Shown: in pieces, positions 11,172 to 22,669 of the stretch
How positions within the stretch are numbered: position 1 is the first letter of the stretch
Layout: each line of letters starts with the position of its first letter
DNA from: Bettongia penicillata ogilbyi
Taxonomy: Eukaryota > Chordata > Mammalia > Diprotodontia > Potoroidae
Direction: 5' to 3'
Assembly (NCBI GenBank): GCA_023548195.1
Contig: JAJHZJ010000121.1
Span: 3,286,220-3,350,219 of the forward strand
DNA length: 64,000 bases
Position numbers and translations under genes: made by a program
Notes under the pieces: model-generated
Database searches by the model: none
The model's input: the letters and a program-made list of their open reading frames with translations, nothing else
Told to the model about the DNA's origin: nothing

Positions 11172-12597
11172 ACTCATTCAGTCAAAAGGCATTTATTATT
11201 AAGTGCCTACTATGTATTGGGTACTAGCCTAATACCTGGGCATACAAATACAAGAAAATGAAGCAGTCTTTCCTCATGGAGCCTGGACAATAATATGAAA
11301 TGAGGCTGAAAGTCAGGATGGTGCCAGATTGTGAAAGACTTTAAATGCCTAACAGAGAAACTTAAATTTGAGTTGTTACGCAATAAGGAACTAAAGATTT
11401 TTTTGAATAGCAGAGTAGTAGAACTGGGTCTCTGGATACGAAAAATTATTCTGTATGGAGTAATTAAAGAAGAGATTAGAGATGATGTGAGATGATTTAT
11501 TGCTTACTGCTACTGTAATAGTGCAAGCAGACATTAATGAGGTCCTTAATCATAGTCATATGTAAAAGTGAAGGAAAAGGACAAATACAAATGGTTTCAA
11601 ATCACCAGGAATTGATAATTGATTAGATATGAAGTAAATAGAAGCATCCAAGTTTTTCAATGCAGGAGACTGAACAAATGGTGGCCTCACAGACAGAAAT
11701 AGTGAAAGGGGAGTTTGTTTGGGGGAAAGATAATAATCTCCATTCTAAAAATACTGAGTTTAAAGAACATCTTGATGGATACTTCCTGAAAGCAGCCAGA
11801 AATGTAGGTCTGGAGCTCAGAAAAGAGAAAACAGAACTAGAGACAGACAAATGTGAGAGTCATCTGCATTGCTGAAACTTTGGGAATGAATGAAATTGTT
11901 AAGGGAAAAATTTATAGAGGGAAGAGGGTCATGAAAAGAACCCACATGAAGAGAGTGGTAAGGTGAAATTAGAGAAACAGGAGGAAAGCCAAGAGAATGA
12001 GGTTATTTCCAAAAGCAAAAAAAAAAAAAAATATTATGCAGTAGGAGGGGATAGTCAACTATGCCAAAAGTACTGAAGAGTTACAGAAAGGTAAGGGCAG
12101 AAAAAAGGCTATTGGATCTAGCAATTCAGAAATTATGGGTGACCTTTGAGAAGTTTCAGTAGAATGTGATGGTGGGATTAGTCATACCACAAGGGGTTGG
12201 TGACATCAAGTACGGACAACATTTTCGATTTTATTAGCAGTAAAGGGGAGAAAAGAGACTGGACACTGCCTGAGTAATGGACTGTACTGTGTAGACTGAA
12301 GTGGTCAAGAAAAAATTTCTTCAGTTTGGCCACAACTGAGTAATGTCTATTCAAATGTGAAGGAGCTAGTAAGAAGAAAGAAATTGAAAGTACGTGAAAG
12401 AGAATGGTTGTGAGAGAAATAGCCTAGAGAAGGTGGGAAAGATTATATATTAGTGAGGAAAAGGATACAATGTATCATATGACCAGTGGAAAAGGATACA
12501 ATGTATCATATGACCAGTGGAAAGGAGATCATGTTGAAAAGTTTTGAGAGATGGAGAAGGGAGACTTGATACAATTAGTATAGGGTCATCTTTGGTC
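11172..12597 (-). repeat. Long L2 copy, antisense, reaching into ORF2
   Basis: A second L2 terminus ('cattcagtcaaaaggcatttatt') directly follows the previous copy. Beyond it come 'gatggtgccagattgtgaaagactttaaatgcc', 'caaatggtggcctcacagac', 'ccagaaatgtaggtctggagctcagaa' and 'gtgagagtcatctgcat', which are antisense to the L2 reverse transcriptase coding part. Reading frames are broken throughout. Contains A15 near 12018 and a 31-bp tandem duplication. Confidence 0.7.
12459..12520. repeat. 31-bp perfect tandem duplication
   Basis: Two identical 31-base units, 12459-12489 and 12490-12520, beginning aaaaggatac and ending gaccagtgg, plus 5 bases of a third. Their perfect identity inside a decayed L2 implies a recent replication-slippage duplication. 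Confidence 0.95.
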
Positions 12598-12598
12598 A

Positions 12599-12712
12599 GT
12601 CTGCCGGTCAACTAGTATTTATTAAGGGCTCACTACATTCCAGGAACTTTGCTGATCCCTAAGGATGCAAAGAAAGACAAAAATAGTGCCTTCTCTCAAG
12701 GAGTTTTTCAAA
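12599..12712 (-). repeat. L2 3' end, antisense
   Basis: 'ggtcaactagtatttattaagggctcactacattccaggaac' region and 'gccttctctcaaggagtttt'. Third L2 terminus in a row in the same orientation. Confidence 0.75.
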
Positions 12713-13424
12713 AACTTCACCAAAGATAGGAAATACTTCTTTTCTTTGGACTCTGCACAAGCCATTTTCCGTGACAGCAACAAATACCTTAGGTGAGCAT
12801 ATGTTTCACACAATGGGATCCTTTATTTTCTACACTTCTCAGTTGTGTGTCTATAAAGATATGGTCTTCTGGATAAAAATCATCTTTGAAAGTCTGCCAG
12901 ACCCTATCTTATTTTTTTAGACACTCTCAATTATCTGTATGAATCATTCACCCAAGATTTTGTAGCACTGAAAACAAGTTATATGAATTCATAAGCTGCT
13001 GATATGTTTTTTGGAGAGGAGGGAACTAAAAGTGCCATTTGTGATCTTTTTCATTCTTTTCATATTTTTCCTTTTTTTGAAGTATTTTGAAAATGAATCC
13101 CTGAGTGGCTTTTTTTTTTTAAATTTTTTGCAGTTGCTTCCAGCATGGATTTCTTCTGTATATATTTGGTCAGATCCAGCCTCTCTAACTCACTTTATCT
13201 TCTTGAGTGCTATCACCACTTCCTTGTACAGAACATGTGATTACTAAGGTCCTTCCCTTCTCTTCCCTGATAAGAACAGATTACTATTGAAACTGGCAGA
13301 TTAGTTCTGTTTCACTTTTGTTTGTTGTCTCTCTGGTTTCATTGACAAAAGTTCTAAGGATGACCTGGTGTGACTAGATGTCATGCCAGTCTCGCTTCAT
13401 TATTTTTCCTTATTTTATTAGATA
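12713..13424. other. No recognised gene or repeat
   Basis: T-rich runs near 13070-13130. A short open frame at 13011-13247 (+) is low-complexity hydrophobic, as expected of T-rich DNA. Confidence 0.45.
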
Positions 13425-13429
13425 ATATT

Positions 13430-13896
13430 TGTATTGTTAATGTGTTTTTGCTTGATTGGAAGATCTTTCCCACTCATTAATAGACCCATGTAACTTGCTT
13501 AAATCCCATGGAAGCCTAAAGTCACATGGGATGAGAGGACTTTGCTGAACAGGTAGAACAAGAAAGGTGGAGCAGAGCTGGGAGGAAGTTGGGGAGAGCA
13601 GTTAGGGGCACAGGAGACAATGCAGGCGGCCAGACTGCTAGCTAGCTAGTACCATGAGTGTTTGCTTTTGGGAAGGTCCCAGCAGGGGTAGGGGAAGGCT
13701 TGGGAATTGCATTGTTCCCTGCAGTGCTCATGTGTATTAACTTCTTGGTTACTATGATGGATTTGGCTTTCTGGTGTCTGAATAAATGTTTTTCTTCTGC
13801 CTTCTAAATGGAGAGTCTGTTATACTTTGCAATTCAGAACTACGCTGGCATATTCATAGTCACCGTTGGTGCTGTGAATATCACCTTGGCAGTACA
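13430..13896 (+). mobile_element. Solo LTR of an endogenous retrovirus-like element, 5-bp target duplication
   Basis: Begins TG (tgtattgtta) and ends CA (ggcagtaca). It is flanked by identical ATATT at 13425-13429 and 13897-13901. A polyadenylation signal 'aataaatg' at 13781 precedes the last ~110 bases. It is about 467 bp and clearly homologous, in opposite orientation, to the LTR at 53425-53974 (shared 'gatttggctttctggtgtctgaat' region and 'gtgaatatca..ttggca..aca' end). No internal coding sequence remains, so it is a solo LTR. A 5-bp duplication is more typical of class III (ERVL-like) than of class I or II. Confidence 0.8.
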
Positions 13897-13901
13897 ATAT
13901 T

Positions 13902-14638
13902 TCTCATAATTTTTCAAACTTCTTTTTCATCATATTTTCCAAGTCAGCTTATGCTCCAAATTAGTGCTGCCCTTGGGTGTTATACTCTTCTGTTCAGCAA
14001 AAAGTTTAAGTGTTTCTTGGCTAAATAAGTTTCTGGGCTTTCTTAGCGTCCATGTTGGAGTTATTGTTTTGCATCAGTTAAACTTTAATAAGTAATTATT
14101 AAAGCCAGAGTTATTGTCTTCATTTTTGTCCACTTCCCTTATTTTGGAGTCAGTTTGTTTAAACTCATGTCAACACTATGGCCGTAGAAAGCATCAAAGT
14201 TGCCAATAACTAGCTGTCAGTACCCCATGATAGGATAGTCTGACTCACTCAGCTACTGTGACAAGACCTTCCCCATTAACTCAATGCTTTATCTCGGAAA
14301 GCAACTGGGTGAGACTGTTCTATCACGCTGAAGTTGAGTTTAAGAACCCTAGACAGAACAGATCAAGTTGTAGCTGTTATTATCACATGCAACTTCTTTT
14401 TCTCATTTTTATACTTCTAAGTTTGTATTGACTTTGAACTTTACTCTCTTTTGTTACTTACTTGCCACTAACTCTAAAGGAATCTCTGTGTGTTTAATTC
14501 CATTGTTTTCTTATCTGATAAGATAAGAAATTTCTTATTGGTCAATTTCTTCCTTCCTCTTTTTTTGTAATGTTGTCCAGGGCTTAACATGGACGTTGTA
14601 CCATTACTACTGCCTGTCAGTCCTGTCAGTCCTATTTT
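13902..14638. other. No recognised gene or repeat
   Basis: Includes an 'atctgataagataagaaatttctta' inverted patch near 14514. No coding evidence. Confidence 0.45.
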
Positions 14639-14905
14639 ATCTCATTCAATCATTCAGTCAACAAGCATTTATTAATGCCTACTATGTGCCAGGTTCCACT
14701 CTAGGCATTGAGCATACAATGTCAGGAATAAAACAGTCCCTGACCTCATATGGTTTATCATCTAGCTAATGGTGACAACATGTATCTCTTTACGTACAAG
14801 GTAATTTTGGAGGGAAGGCACTAGTAATTAGGGAATCAGATGCAACCTTGAAGGAAACTAAGGATTTGAGAAGGTAGGGATCAGTAGGGAGGGAACTCCA
14901 TTTTT
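14639..14905 (-). repeat. L2 3' region, antisense
   Basis: 'cattcagtcaacaagcatttattaatgcctactatgtgcc' region at 14650, then 'acagtccctgacctcat' and 'cttgaaggaaactaaggatttgag'. Continues beyond the SINE that follows. Confidence 0.8.
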
Positions 14906-15146
14906 TGTGTTCATCCTTCATTGCTGAAGAAGACCATGCCATCAGAGAAATAATGACACAACTTGCACTTGACTTTGTTTTGAGTGAGGGAGGGCTCTGC
15001 AGGTCACCAGCCTCACTTCTCCTCCAGAGCCATCTGAATCCAGTGACCAGATATTCATCAGGATGACTGGAGATGACCCAGGATGAGGCAATTGGGGTTA
15101 AGTGACTTGCCCAAGGTCACAGAGCTAGTGAGTGTCAAGTGTATAG
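14906..15146 (-). repeat. RTE-tailed tRNA-SINE, antisense
   Basis: Antisense tail 'tgttcatccttcattgctgaagaagaccatgccatcag' region, a central block 'ggtcaccagcctcacttctcctccagagccatctgaatcc' region, then the common SINE piece 'ggggttaagtgacttgcccaaggtcac'. The same layout is found at 33013-33330. The tail resembles RTE LINE 3' ends. This copy is truncated before the tRNA-like head. Confidence 0.8.
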
Positions 15147-15300
15147 TCACTGCAAAAGCAAGGAGATAAGACATGAATTATTTTGTATCAGAAACAGCAA
15201 GATGGCCAGCTTGGCCAGAGTGCAGTGCTCTCAAAGAGGAGCAATGTATAATAAGGCTAGAGAAGTAAAATGGCGTTTGTACTTTCCTGAAGTTAAATAG
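15147..15300 (-). repeat. L2 continuation after SINE insertion
   Basis: 'gaaacagcaagatggccagcttggccagagtgcag' region at 15190-15225 continues the antisense L2 3' UTR that stops at 14905. Confidence 0.55.
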
Positions 15301-16329
15301 CACAGATATATAGTGGTCAGAATCACTTTGGGGGTTTGTATCATTATCCAATAATATTTAGCATCTTTGGATGAGGATATGGGGAATTATCTAGAGTGAT
15401 TAGCAAGGCAAGAGTAAGAGAAAAATCCAAGAAGGATGAAGGACTCAGTGTGGTGGTGAGCGATCCATAAAATGGCTAACCATTGAAAGCAAATTTGATA
15501 GAGAAGCAAGCAGTCAAAATGGTAGTGATAGGCTAGCAAAATGAAAAGGGGCAGAGAAGATTTTATCGGGATAGGAGCACTGTGCAGTAGGAGAAGGAAG
15601 GGATTTCGTATTTCATTTCTTGAGAGGGGAACAGTTTTGAGTATTGAGGAAACTCTAAAGCACAACTGTGCTGCTGAGTAGCTGAAGATGGAGGAAGTCA
15701 TTGGAATCTCATAAGTGGAGGACTTGTGAGGACCACCATGTTAGAACAGCCACCAACACAGATATTAAAGCTCATAAAGTCTGTCACAGGAGATGAAGTG
15801 AGGGAGAACCAGGGCTTGGTATTTTTGAGGAAGATAGGCTTTTATGTTGGTTTTTATGGCTAGTGGATAATTGTAATGAAGATAGAGAGAGGGTGATATA
15901 ATTTGAAGCCATAAATGAAAACAGGATGAGAGATTGTTGAATTCTCATCAAGGAACAATGGTCTGGAAAGGACTTTGAGGAAATGGATTATGCTAACTCA
16001 AGAGTCTGGAAGAGCAGTGTTTGAAGAAACATCTTTCTTTGGAAAAGGATGGCATTTCCTTAAAGAAAAGCCAGTTCACACTAGAAGGTTGAAGGAACCT
16101 TGGATTGAAGAATTGGTGACCCTAAGGACACAGTGAAAGGGTTAGGAGAGGAACAGATGTGGATGAACTGAGCAGAGAGAAACAGAGAGTACTGAATCAG
16201 GTAGGTACAAGATAATTAGAGGAGGTAATGGAGGAAGGGATGTGTTTCAATGAAACAGAATTTCCATTAAGACAATTAACAAAATTTTTTACAAAAGAGC
16301 TTTAAAAAAAAAGTCAAAGTCCTGTCTAG
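15301..16329. other. Purine-rich old repeat-like DNA, class unsure
   Basis: About 1 kb rich in agagga/ggaaag words. Its style resembles antisense L2 coding sequence but I cannot align it with confidence. Open frames here (for example minus 15387-15701) look like shadows of skewed composition. Confidence 0.35.
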
Positions 16330-16735
16330 TCAGCAGAGATTTTTGAGGATCTGACTATGTGCCTAGCACTGTGCTAAACACTGGGAAAACAAATACTAGA
16401 GGGAAAAAAGACTGTCCCTCCCCTCTAGAAGCTAACATCCTAATGGAGAAAGACAATACATAAAAAAGAAGCTGATGGGGGGAAAGGAAAAGAAACTCTC
16501 ATGGAAACAGGGTGATAAAGTCTGAAGCATCGAAGCATTCCATGGTTCTGAGAAGAATGAAGGATGTTAGCCTGGGCCCTTCCTCACAATGAAGATTCTG
16601 GGAGAAACTCCCCAGTGGGAGTGGAGGGATGGTCTAGGGGGATAAGACCACAGACACTGAAGGGGCTTTCAGGGTGGGAGAGCATCTGAGGAACCATCAG
16701 AAGAAGGATGAAGGAAGGGAGCTTCTTATAGTATA
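16330..16735 (-). repeat. L2 3' region, antisense
   Basis: 'ctgactatgtgcctagcactgtgctaaacactgggaa' region, 'ctgtccctcccctctagaagctaacatcc', then 'gggtgataaagtctgaag'. The antisense L2 terminus itself is eroded. Confidence 0.65.
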
Positions 16736-17137
16736 ATAGAAACCGTATCCCTAAAATGTTTGCTTATTTTTTAAAAAAAAGTTTTGAAAGCTGAAGCTCT
16801 TAAAGCAGATTATGAACCACAAATATGTCACCATCAGATTACTTAAACCTGGTTAGTAACCAGGTTACTACTTGCCAGAGTTTGGGTTGGATGAATTTTT
16901 TAATCACAGTATAAAGTTGTTTTTTTTTTAATGAGTAAATGTTGGCTTTCTTATTGAGACTTAGAAATATTCCATTAGAACTATCCTAAGTGAAACAGAA
17001 TTTCAATTAATGTTTCTCTTAAAAGACACAAGATTATGTTTAAGTTTTTAAGCAAGTGAGTCTGAAGGAAACCGTGAGTCAAAGTTTCAGTGTGACATGC
17101 TTCTAAATTCACATCTTAAAAAGGAACCTAGATATTA
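16736..17137. other. No recognised repeat; contains a short perfect hairpin
   Basis: A 21-base perfect inverted repeat (arms aacctggtta/taaccaggtt, one-base centre) lies at 16846-16866. Confidence 0.5.
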
Positions 17138-19045
17138 CATATTTCCACATTAGTCATATTGTGAAAGAAGAATCAAGCAAAAGGGAAAAACCATTAGAAA
17201 ATGGGGGTTGGGGGAAAGGGAAAATTAGTATGCCTCGATTCACATTCAGATTCCATAGTTCTTTCTCTGGATGTGGATAGCATTTTCCCTCATGAGTCTT
17301 TTGGAGTTGTCTTAGATCCTTACATTGCTGAGAAAAGTTAAGTGTATCCAAGTTGGTCATCGGGAACAATGTTGCTATTACTATGTACAGTGTTCTCCTG
17401 GTTCTGCTCCCCTCACTCAGCATCAGTTCATGTAAGTCTTTCCAGGTTTTTCTGAAATCTGCCTGTTCATCATTTCTTATTGAACAATAGTATTCCATTA
17501 CATTCATATATCACAAGTTGTTCTGCCACTCCCCAATTGATGGGCATCCCTTCAATTTCCAATTCTTTGCCACCACAAAAAGAATTGCTATAAATATTTT
17601 TGTACATGTGGATCCTTTTCCTTTTTTTTATGATCTCTTTGGGATACAGACCTAGTAGTAGTGAAATTGCTGAATCAAAGGGTTTGCAAAGTTTTATAGC
17701 TCTTTGTGCATAGTTCCAATTGCTCTCCAGAATGGTTGGAACTCTCCAGAGTTGCTCTCTAGTTCACAACTCCACCAACAATGTATTAGTGTTTGAATTT
17801 TCCCCATCTTTTCCAGAAGTTATCATTTTCCTATTTTATAATATTAGTCAATCTGTTAGGTATGATGTGGTTGTTTTAATTTGCATTTATCTAATCAATT
17901 AGTGACTTAGAGCATTTTTGTATGATTATAGGTAGCTTTAATTTCTTTATCTGAAAACTACCTGTTCATATCCTTTGACCAACTTATCAATTGGGAAATG
18001 ACTTGTATTCTTATAAATTTGACTCAGTTCTCTACATAGTTTAGAAATGAGGCTTTTATCAGATACACTGGTTGTAAAAATTGTTTCCCAACTTTCTGCT
18101 TCCTTTCTAATCTTGGTTGCACTGGCATTGTTTGTGCAAAAACTTTTTTAATTTAATGTAATCAAAATCACCCATTTTTCATTTCATAATGTTCTCTCTC
18201 TATTCTTTGGTCATAAGTTCTTCCCTTCCCCATAGATCTGACTATTCTTTGCTCTCCTAATTTTTTCATGATATCACCCTTTATGTCTAAATCATGTACC
18301 CATTTTTACCTTATCTTGATATACTGTGTAAGATATTGATCTATGCCTGGTTTCTGCCAAACTGTTTTCCAATTTTATCCAGAAGTTTTTGTCAAATAGT
18401 GAGTTATTCCAGAAGCTGGAGTCATCGGGTTTGTAAAATAGTAGATTACTACAGTAATTGACTACTGTGTCTTATGTACTTAATCTGTTTCACTGATCCA
18501 CCACTCTATTTCTTATCTAGTACCAAATTAATTTAATGATTTCTGCTTTATAGTACAATTTTAGATCTGGTACAGCAGACCACCTTCCCTTGCATTTCTT
18601 TTCATCAATTCCCTTGATACTCTGGACCTTTTGTTCTTCCAGATGAATTTTGTTAGTATTTTTCTAGCTCTATGAAATCATTTTTTGGTAGTTTGATTGG
18701 TATGGCACTGAATAAGTAAATTAATTTAGGTAGAATTGTCATTTTTATTATATTAGCTAGACCTACTCATGAGCAACTGATATTTTTCCAGTTATTTAGA
18801 TCTGACTTTATTTGTGTGAAAAGTGTTCTGTAATTGCATTCATATACTTAATAGGTTTGTCTTGGCAGGTAGACTCCCAAATATTTTATATTGTCTACAG
18901 TTACTTTAAATGGAATACCTCTTTCTATCTCTTGCTGCTGGACTTTACTAGTAATATATAGAAATATCAATGATTTATGTAGGTTTATTTTATATACTGT
19001 AACTTTGCTAAAATTGTTAATTATTTCAAGTAGTTTTTCACAGAT
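17138..19045 (-). mobile_element. L1, 5'-truncated, ORF2 C-terminal half plus part of 3' UTR
   Basis: On the minus strand the last ORF2 stretch is open at 17154-17507 and contains MNVMEYYCSIRNDEQADF and LSEGSRTR, equivalent to the extreme C-terminus of L1 ORF2p. Further into the element (18000-19045) come antisense equivalents of the C-terminal and reverse transcriptase regions, all broken by stops and shifts. The 5' break at about 19045 lies within ORF2. The extreme 3' end and poly(A) are missing at 17138. Confidence 0.9.
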
Positions 19046-20733
19046 TTAAAGTTTTAAATAATCATTACCACCTGTGGGGTGGCATATGTCTTTTCAATTT
19101 TCAAAGTGCCAAGGCTGAGTGTGTTCCTTGCTAACATATTGATCACTTTGTTTTATTTTCCCCTCCTAGAACTTTGCCCTATAATCTGACTTGGATAGAA
19201 GTGGAATGGAGGTAATATGCTTGTCCCTCAGGGGAAGAATAAGCACCTGGAGCCATTGGACAGAGGTGTCTCTTAACTAACAGTAGTCCTCCTCTGTGGC
19301 CTGATCAATGGTCTCCAAAGGAGTTCCTCAGCCAGAAACATGGTCTCCAGGATAGAGCGTGCATGCAAAGCCAGGAAAAATCCCCAGCCTGTCACAGGAC
19401 CCCATACATGGGCCATCATCCCTCCAGCCAAAAGAAACTGGACAGGACACCCCCTTGGAGCCTGTCATTGTTTTTCATTAATCAGCCAGAGGGGCAGCTA
19501 TTGAATGACTCCAGGCACTCACTTCCACCCCCCACTAACTGCTTCTACCCACTCTTAGTTTCTGCCACCTGGGGAGCAGCAAACTAGGACCAGGGAAATC
19601 AAAGCCTGGGGCTTCTGCATGGTCGTGCAAAGCATTGCCATTAGGCAAGTTTCTGAAATATTTATGTATACACAATACCGGAATTGGCTTCCGTGACTCT
19701 TCTCTCCTTGCTGGCTCCCCTGTCTCCCTCGCTAGAGGCCATAGCATGCAAGGAATTCTTTACCTTACCAGTAAAAGCCTAGATGGTGTTTTGGAGGCTG
19801 CTGTTCAAGAGACACTTCACACGTGACTCACCTATTCTTCAGGTATTAGGAAGGAGGGGATGGACAGGGAAATCTGACTTAACAGAGAAACCCCTAAGAT
19901 AATTTTTGTTTCTCATCCAAGAATAAGAAGCAATCTTGTCATCATCTTTTCAGAAGCAAGCATCTGGGACCACCACTGTGTTCTTCATTTACAGCAAAAA
20001 TAATGATGATAAGCAAAGTCATTTTAATTTCAATAATGATAAGCAAACAGTCATATTTTAATTCCAACACAGGTAAAAGTCAAAACAAATACTGTTGGGG
20101 CATCTCACATTGTTCCATCCCAGGACAGTCTAGGAAAACACAAGGTATGCCCATTTTGATAGATAGCAGGACTTGTTATCATAAAGCTTCGTGTTTCCTT
20201 ATTATTCATTCCCTTTACAAAGAATATTTTAAGCCAGGGGAATGGTACCGTCGTACCTTAGGAATCTTTTTTATTCTTACAAAGAAAAACTGTGCAAATA
20301 TATAGCCTAGTTGTTGTGGTCAACAGGTTTCAGCCAACGTGCATGCCTTTCAAACAACATTGTGAGGGGTCAGGTAAGGCTGAATAGCCTGCTTCCAGTG
20401 ACTTGACCTAGAAGAGTAGCAGAGGGCCCCTTTGGACACAGCTCTGTTCTCCACCCCAAACTTAAGTCTTCAGTCCACCCATTTCCTCATCAATCACATT
20501 TTACCCTCATGAGAATTATTTTTAAATGCTTGAAAATGGTATCATTTTCCTACTTACAAATTATTTGGGTGTATCTTGAAGCTAATTAAGAGGGAAATAT
20601 CCTGTTTTTGTAAAAAAGCACCATTTGACTTTTAAAAATCAAGATGTTCCCAGTGGGAAGCAGGGTCCTATCACTGCCAGTGTTAGCTATTGCTCTCATG
20701 AATCTCAGAGGAAGAAATACCGACATGGGCACA

Positions 20734-20735
<2 letters not shown>
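19046..20735. other. Unannotated, partly GC-richer single-copy-looking block
   Basis: 19130-19830 is less AT-rich than its surroundings, free of any repeat I recognise, and has short overlapping open frames on both strands (19363-19826) with no recognised domain. A pyrimidine-rich acceptor-like site (cccctcctag) ends at 19169 but no donor partner is evident. 19999-20068 is an imperfect tandem repeat (aatgataagcaaa...tcat..tttaatt). Confidence 0.4.

Positions 20736-20774
<39 letters not shown>
20736..20774. repeat. (GT)n microsatellite
   Basis: About 19 GT units, uninterrupted. Confidence 0.95.
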
Positions 20775-21760
20775 ACATGCACGCATGCACTTCTGTGATC
20801 TTGTGTGTGTTCATATTCATGTATTCAGGGGAAAAGAGAATGTTGTACATGGAAAAGGCAAATAGAAATCCACATAGATATTTATAATGCTCAGAATTAT
20901 GATTTTTCTGTTGATGGAAAAAACCACTTTTCTTTTTGCTATTTTCTTTCTAGCAGCTAGTTATTAGTTATTTCACAACAAACACAGCAAACTGGGAGGG
21001 CTGCAGAGGTGCCAGGCACCATGATGGTGTCCAAAAATTGGCTTTGTACATATGCTAAATTAGAGATTGGCTGGAAGAAGCAGTTCACAAATCCTCTGTT
21101 GGCAGTATTCGCCTCATGAAGGAAGAAGACAGGGCAGCAAGCCCAAGGGACCTGCTCCGTTGCTATCAGTCCTGCAACATGTTCCATAAAGCAGTCCCAA
21201 AATGAGATCCATAACCCACTTTAAAAACAAACCCCAAATCGTTTTCAGATAGACTCTAAGGAGTCCAAACTCCAGTGACACAGTTGTCATTTCTCTCTCA
21301 GGTGGTAGAGAACTGAGCTGACAGGAAGTTTTGTTGTTTCTCACAGAGGATCCAGTCGAGTCCCTCTCCATGATTAGAATGTTCCTCCACTCAAGGAGTT
21401 GGAGGCCCATGTGGACCAGAAGCTTTCTCTTTCTGTAACTGAGAAATAAGCGAACTGCCTTTATAATTCTGGTCCTTTTATTAAAGAATTAACACAGGGA
21501 AGAAACATGTTAGACAGCAGGAGCAGATCTTTCTATGCCAAAAGAATCCACCATCTGGGTCCTTTTCTCTCAATGCATTTCAACCAGAAAGCTCTCTCAT
21601 TTTGTCAGGAATGAGTCCATGGATTTACTGTCCCAAGCAATGTAAACATGTTGGCTTATGAACAATGAAGAACTTGATTTAAAATCGCTTTTTTTCTGTC
21701 ATTTTTCTTGGAGTCTGCCTTAATTCTATTTGAGAGGGAAGAAGGGGGAAGAGGGAACTA
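20775..21760. other. No recognised gene or repeat
   Basis: Mixed sequence. A strong polypyrimidine-AG (ctattttctttctag) ends at 20954, but following open frames (minus 20957-21410) run the opposite way and have no known domain. Confidence 0.4.
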
Positions 21761-22396
21761 CAGAATCTAAGAATTGGGAAGGGCCTTAGAGACCGTCTAA
21801 TTTCTAATGCAACTTGTCTGAACAGCACTCTGCTTTATAATACACACCTAATAATTGCTTGTCCAGCCTCTGCCTGAAGACTCTTTCCACTTTTTGTTCA
21901 GCTGTAATTGTTGGCAAGCCATATCTCTCACCAGGTCTAAATCTCTCAGAAGCGTCCAACCATTATTCCTAATTTTGACTTCTGCAGCCAAAAAAAAAGT
22001 TCTTCACATATTTAGAGAGTACCATGCCTCCCTGTACCACCTCCTGCCAAAGTTTTCTCCAGGCAGAACATCCCTGGTTACTTTAACTTAACCCTTGTAT
22101 GACATGTTCTTCATTCATCTCACCGTGGTGGGTTATTTCTTTTGGACTTGCTCCAACTTGTCTATGCCTTTTCTAAAATGCAGTTGTGAGAGTTAAACAT
22201 GATATTCCAGATGTGGCCTGATCAGGGAAGAATGTAACAGAGCTATTACTTACTTCATTCTGGACATCATCCTTCTCTCTTAATGCAGCCTCAGATATGA
22301 TTTCAGTCTTGTTTTTGTATTAATAGTACCTAACACAGTGCCTGGCACATATTAAAGAGTGAATTTGCCTTTTTTTTAGGCACTCTTTGTCACACT
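21761..22396 (-). mobile_element. L3/CR1 LINE, 3' part of ORF2 and 3' end
   Basis: Antisense L3/CR1 landmarks: 'gggaagggccttagagaccgtctaatttc', 'cttgtccagcctctgcctgaagac', 'ttttctccaggcagaacatccc', 'ttggacttgctccaacttgtc', 'gatattccagatgtggcctgatcaggg'. Coding frames are lost. An L2-like scrap ('cctaacacagtgcctggcacatatt') lies at 22327-22353. Interrupted at 22397 by a SINE. Confidence 0.85.
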
Positions 22397-22398
22397 GA

Positions 22399-22666
22399 GA
22401 CAGCTGAGTGACACAGTGGGTAGAGCACTGGGCCAGGAGTAAGGAAAACTCGAATTCAAATCGAGTCTCAGACACCAACTAGCTATATAACCCTGGGAAG
22501 GTCACTTAACCTTTATTTGCCTCAGTTTCCTCAACTGTAAAAAAAGGGATAATAATTGTCCCTGCCTCACGGAGTTGTTATAAGGATCAAGTAAGATAAT
22601 ATTTGTAAAAAGTGCTTAGCATGGTGAGTAGCACATAGTAGCCACTATATAAATGTTTATTCCCCT
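22399..22666 (+). repeat. Marsupial tRNA-SINE with CORE-type tail, inserted in L3/CR1
   Basis: Head 'cagctgagtgacacagtgggtagagcactgggcc' region, 'aattcaaatcgagtctcagacacc', 'cctcagtttcctcaactgtaaaa', then 'cctcacggagttgttataaggatc' and 'catagtagccactatataaatg'. Nearly full length. Confidence 0.9.
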
Positions 22667-22669
22667 CCC

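Noticed and set aside
12459..12520. Possible CRISPR-like direct repeat of about 31 bp
   Set aside because: Only two abutting copies without spacers, in a vertebrate genome; a simple tandem duplication.
15387..15701. 104-codon minus open frame with a hydrophobic stretch
   Set aside because: Lies in purine-skewed repeat-like DNA whose antisense is naturally Leu/Ser/Phe-rich.
16846..16866. 21-base perfect palindrome (aacctggtta-g-taaccaggtt)
   Set aside because: Isolated, with no U-tract, operator context or transposon ends; most likely incidental.
19999..20068. Imperfect tandem repeat (aatgataagcaaa...)
   Set aside because: Two diverged AT-rich units only; recorded under the surrounding block rather than as a separate feature.
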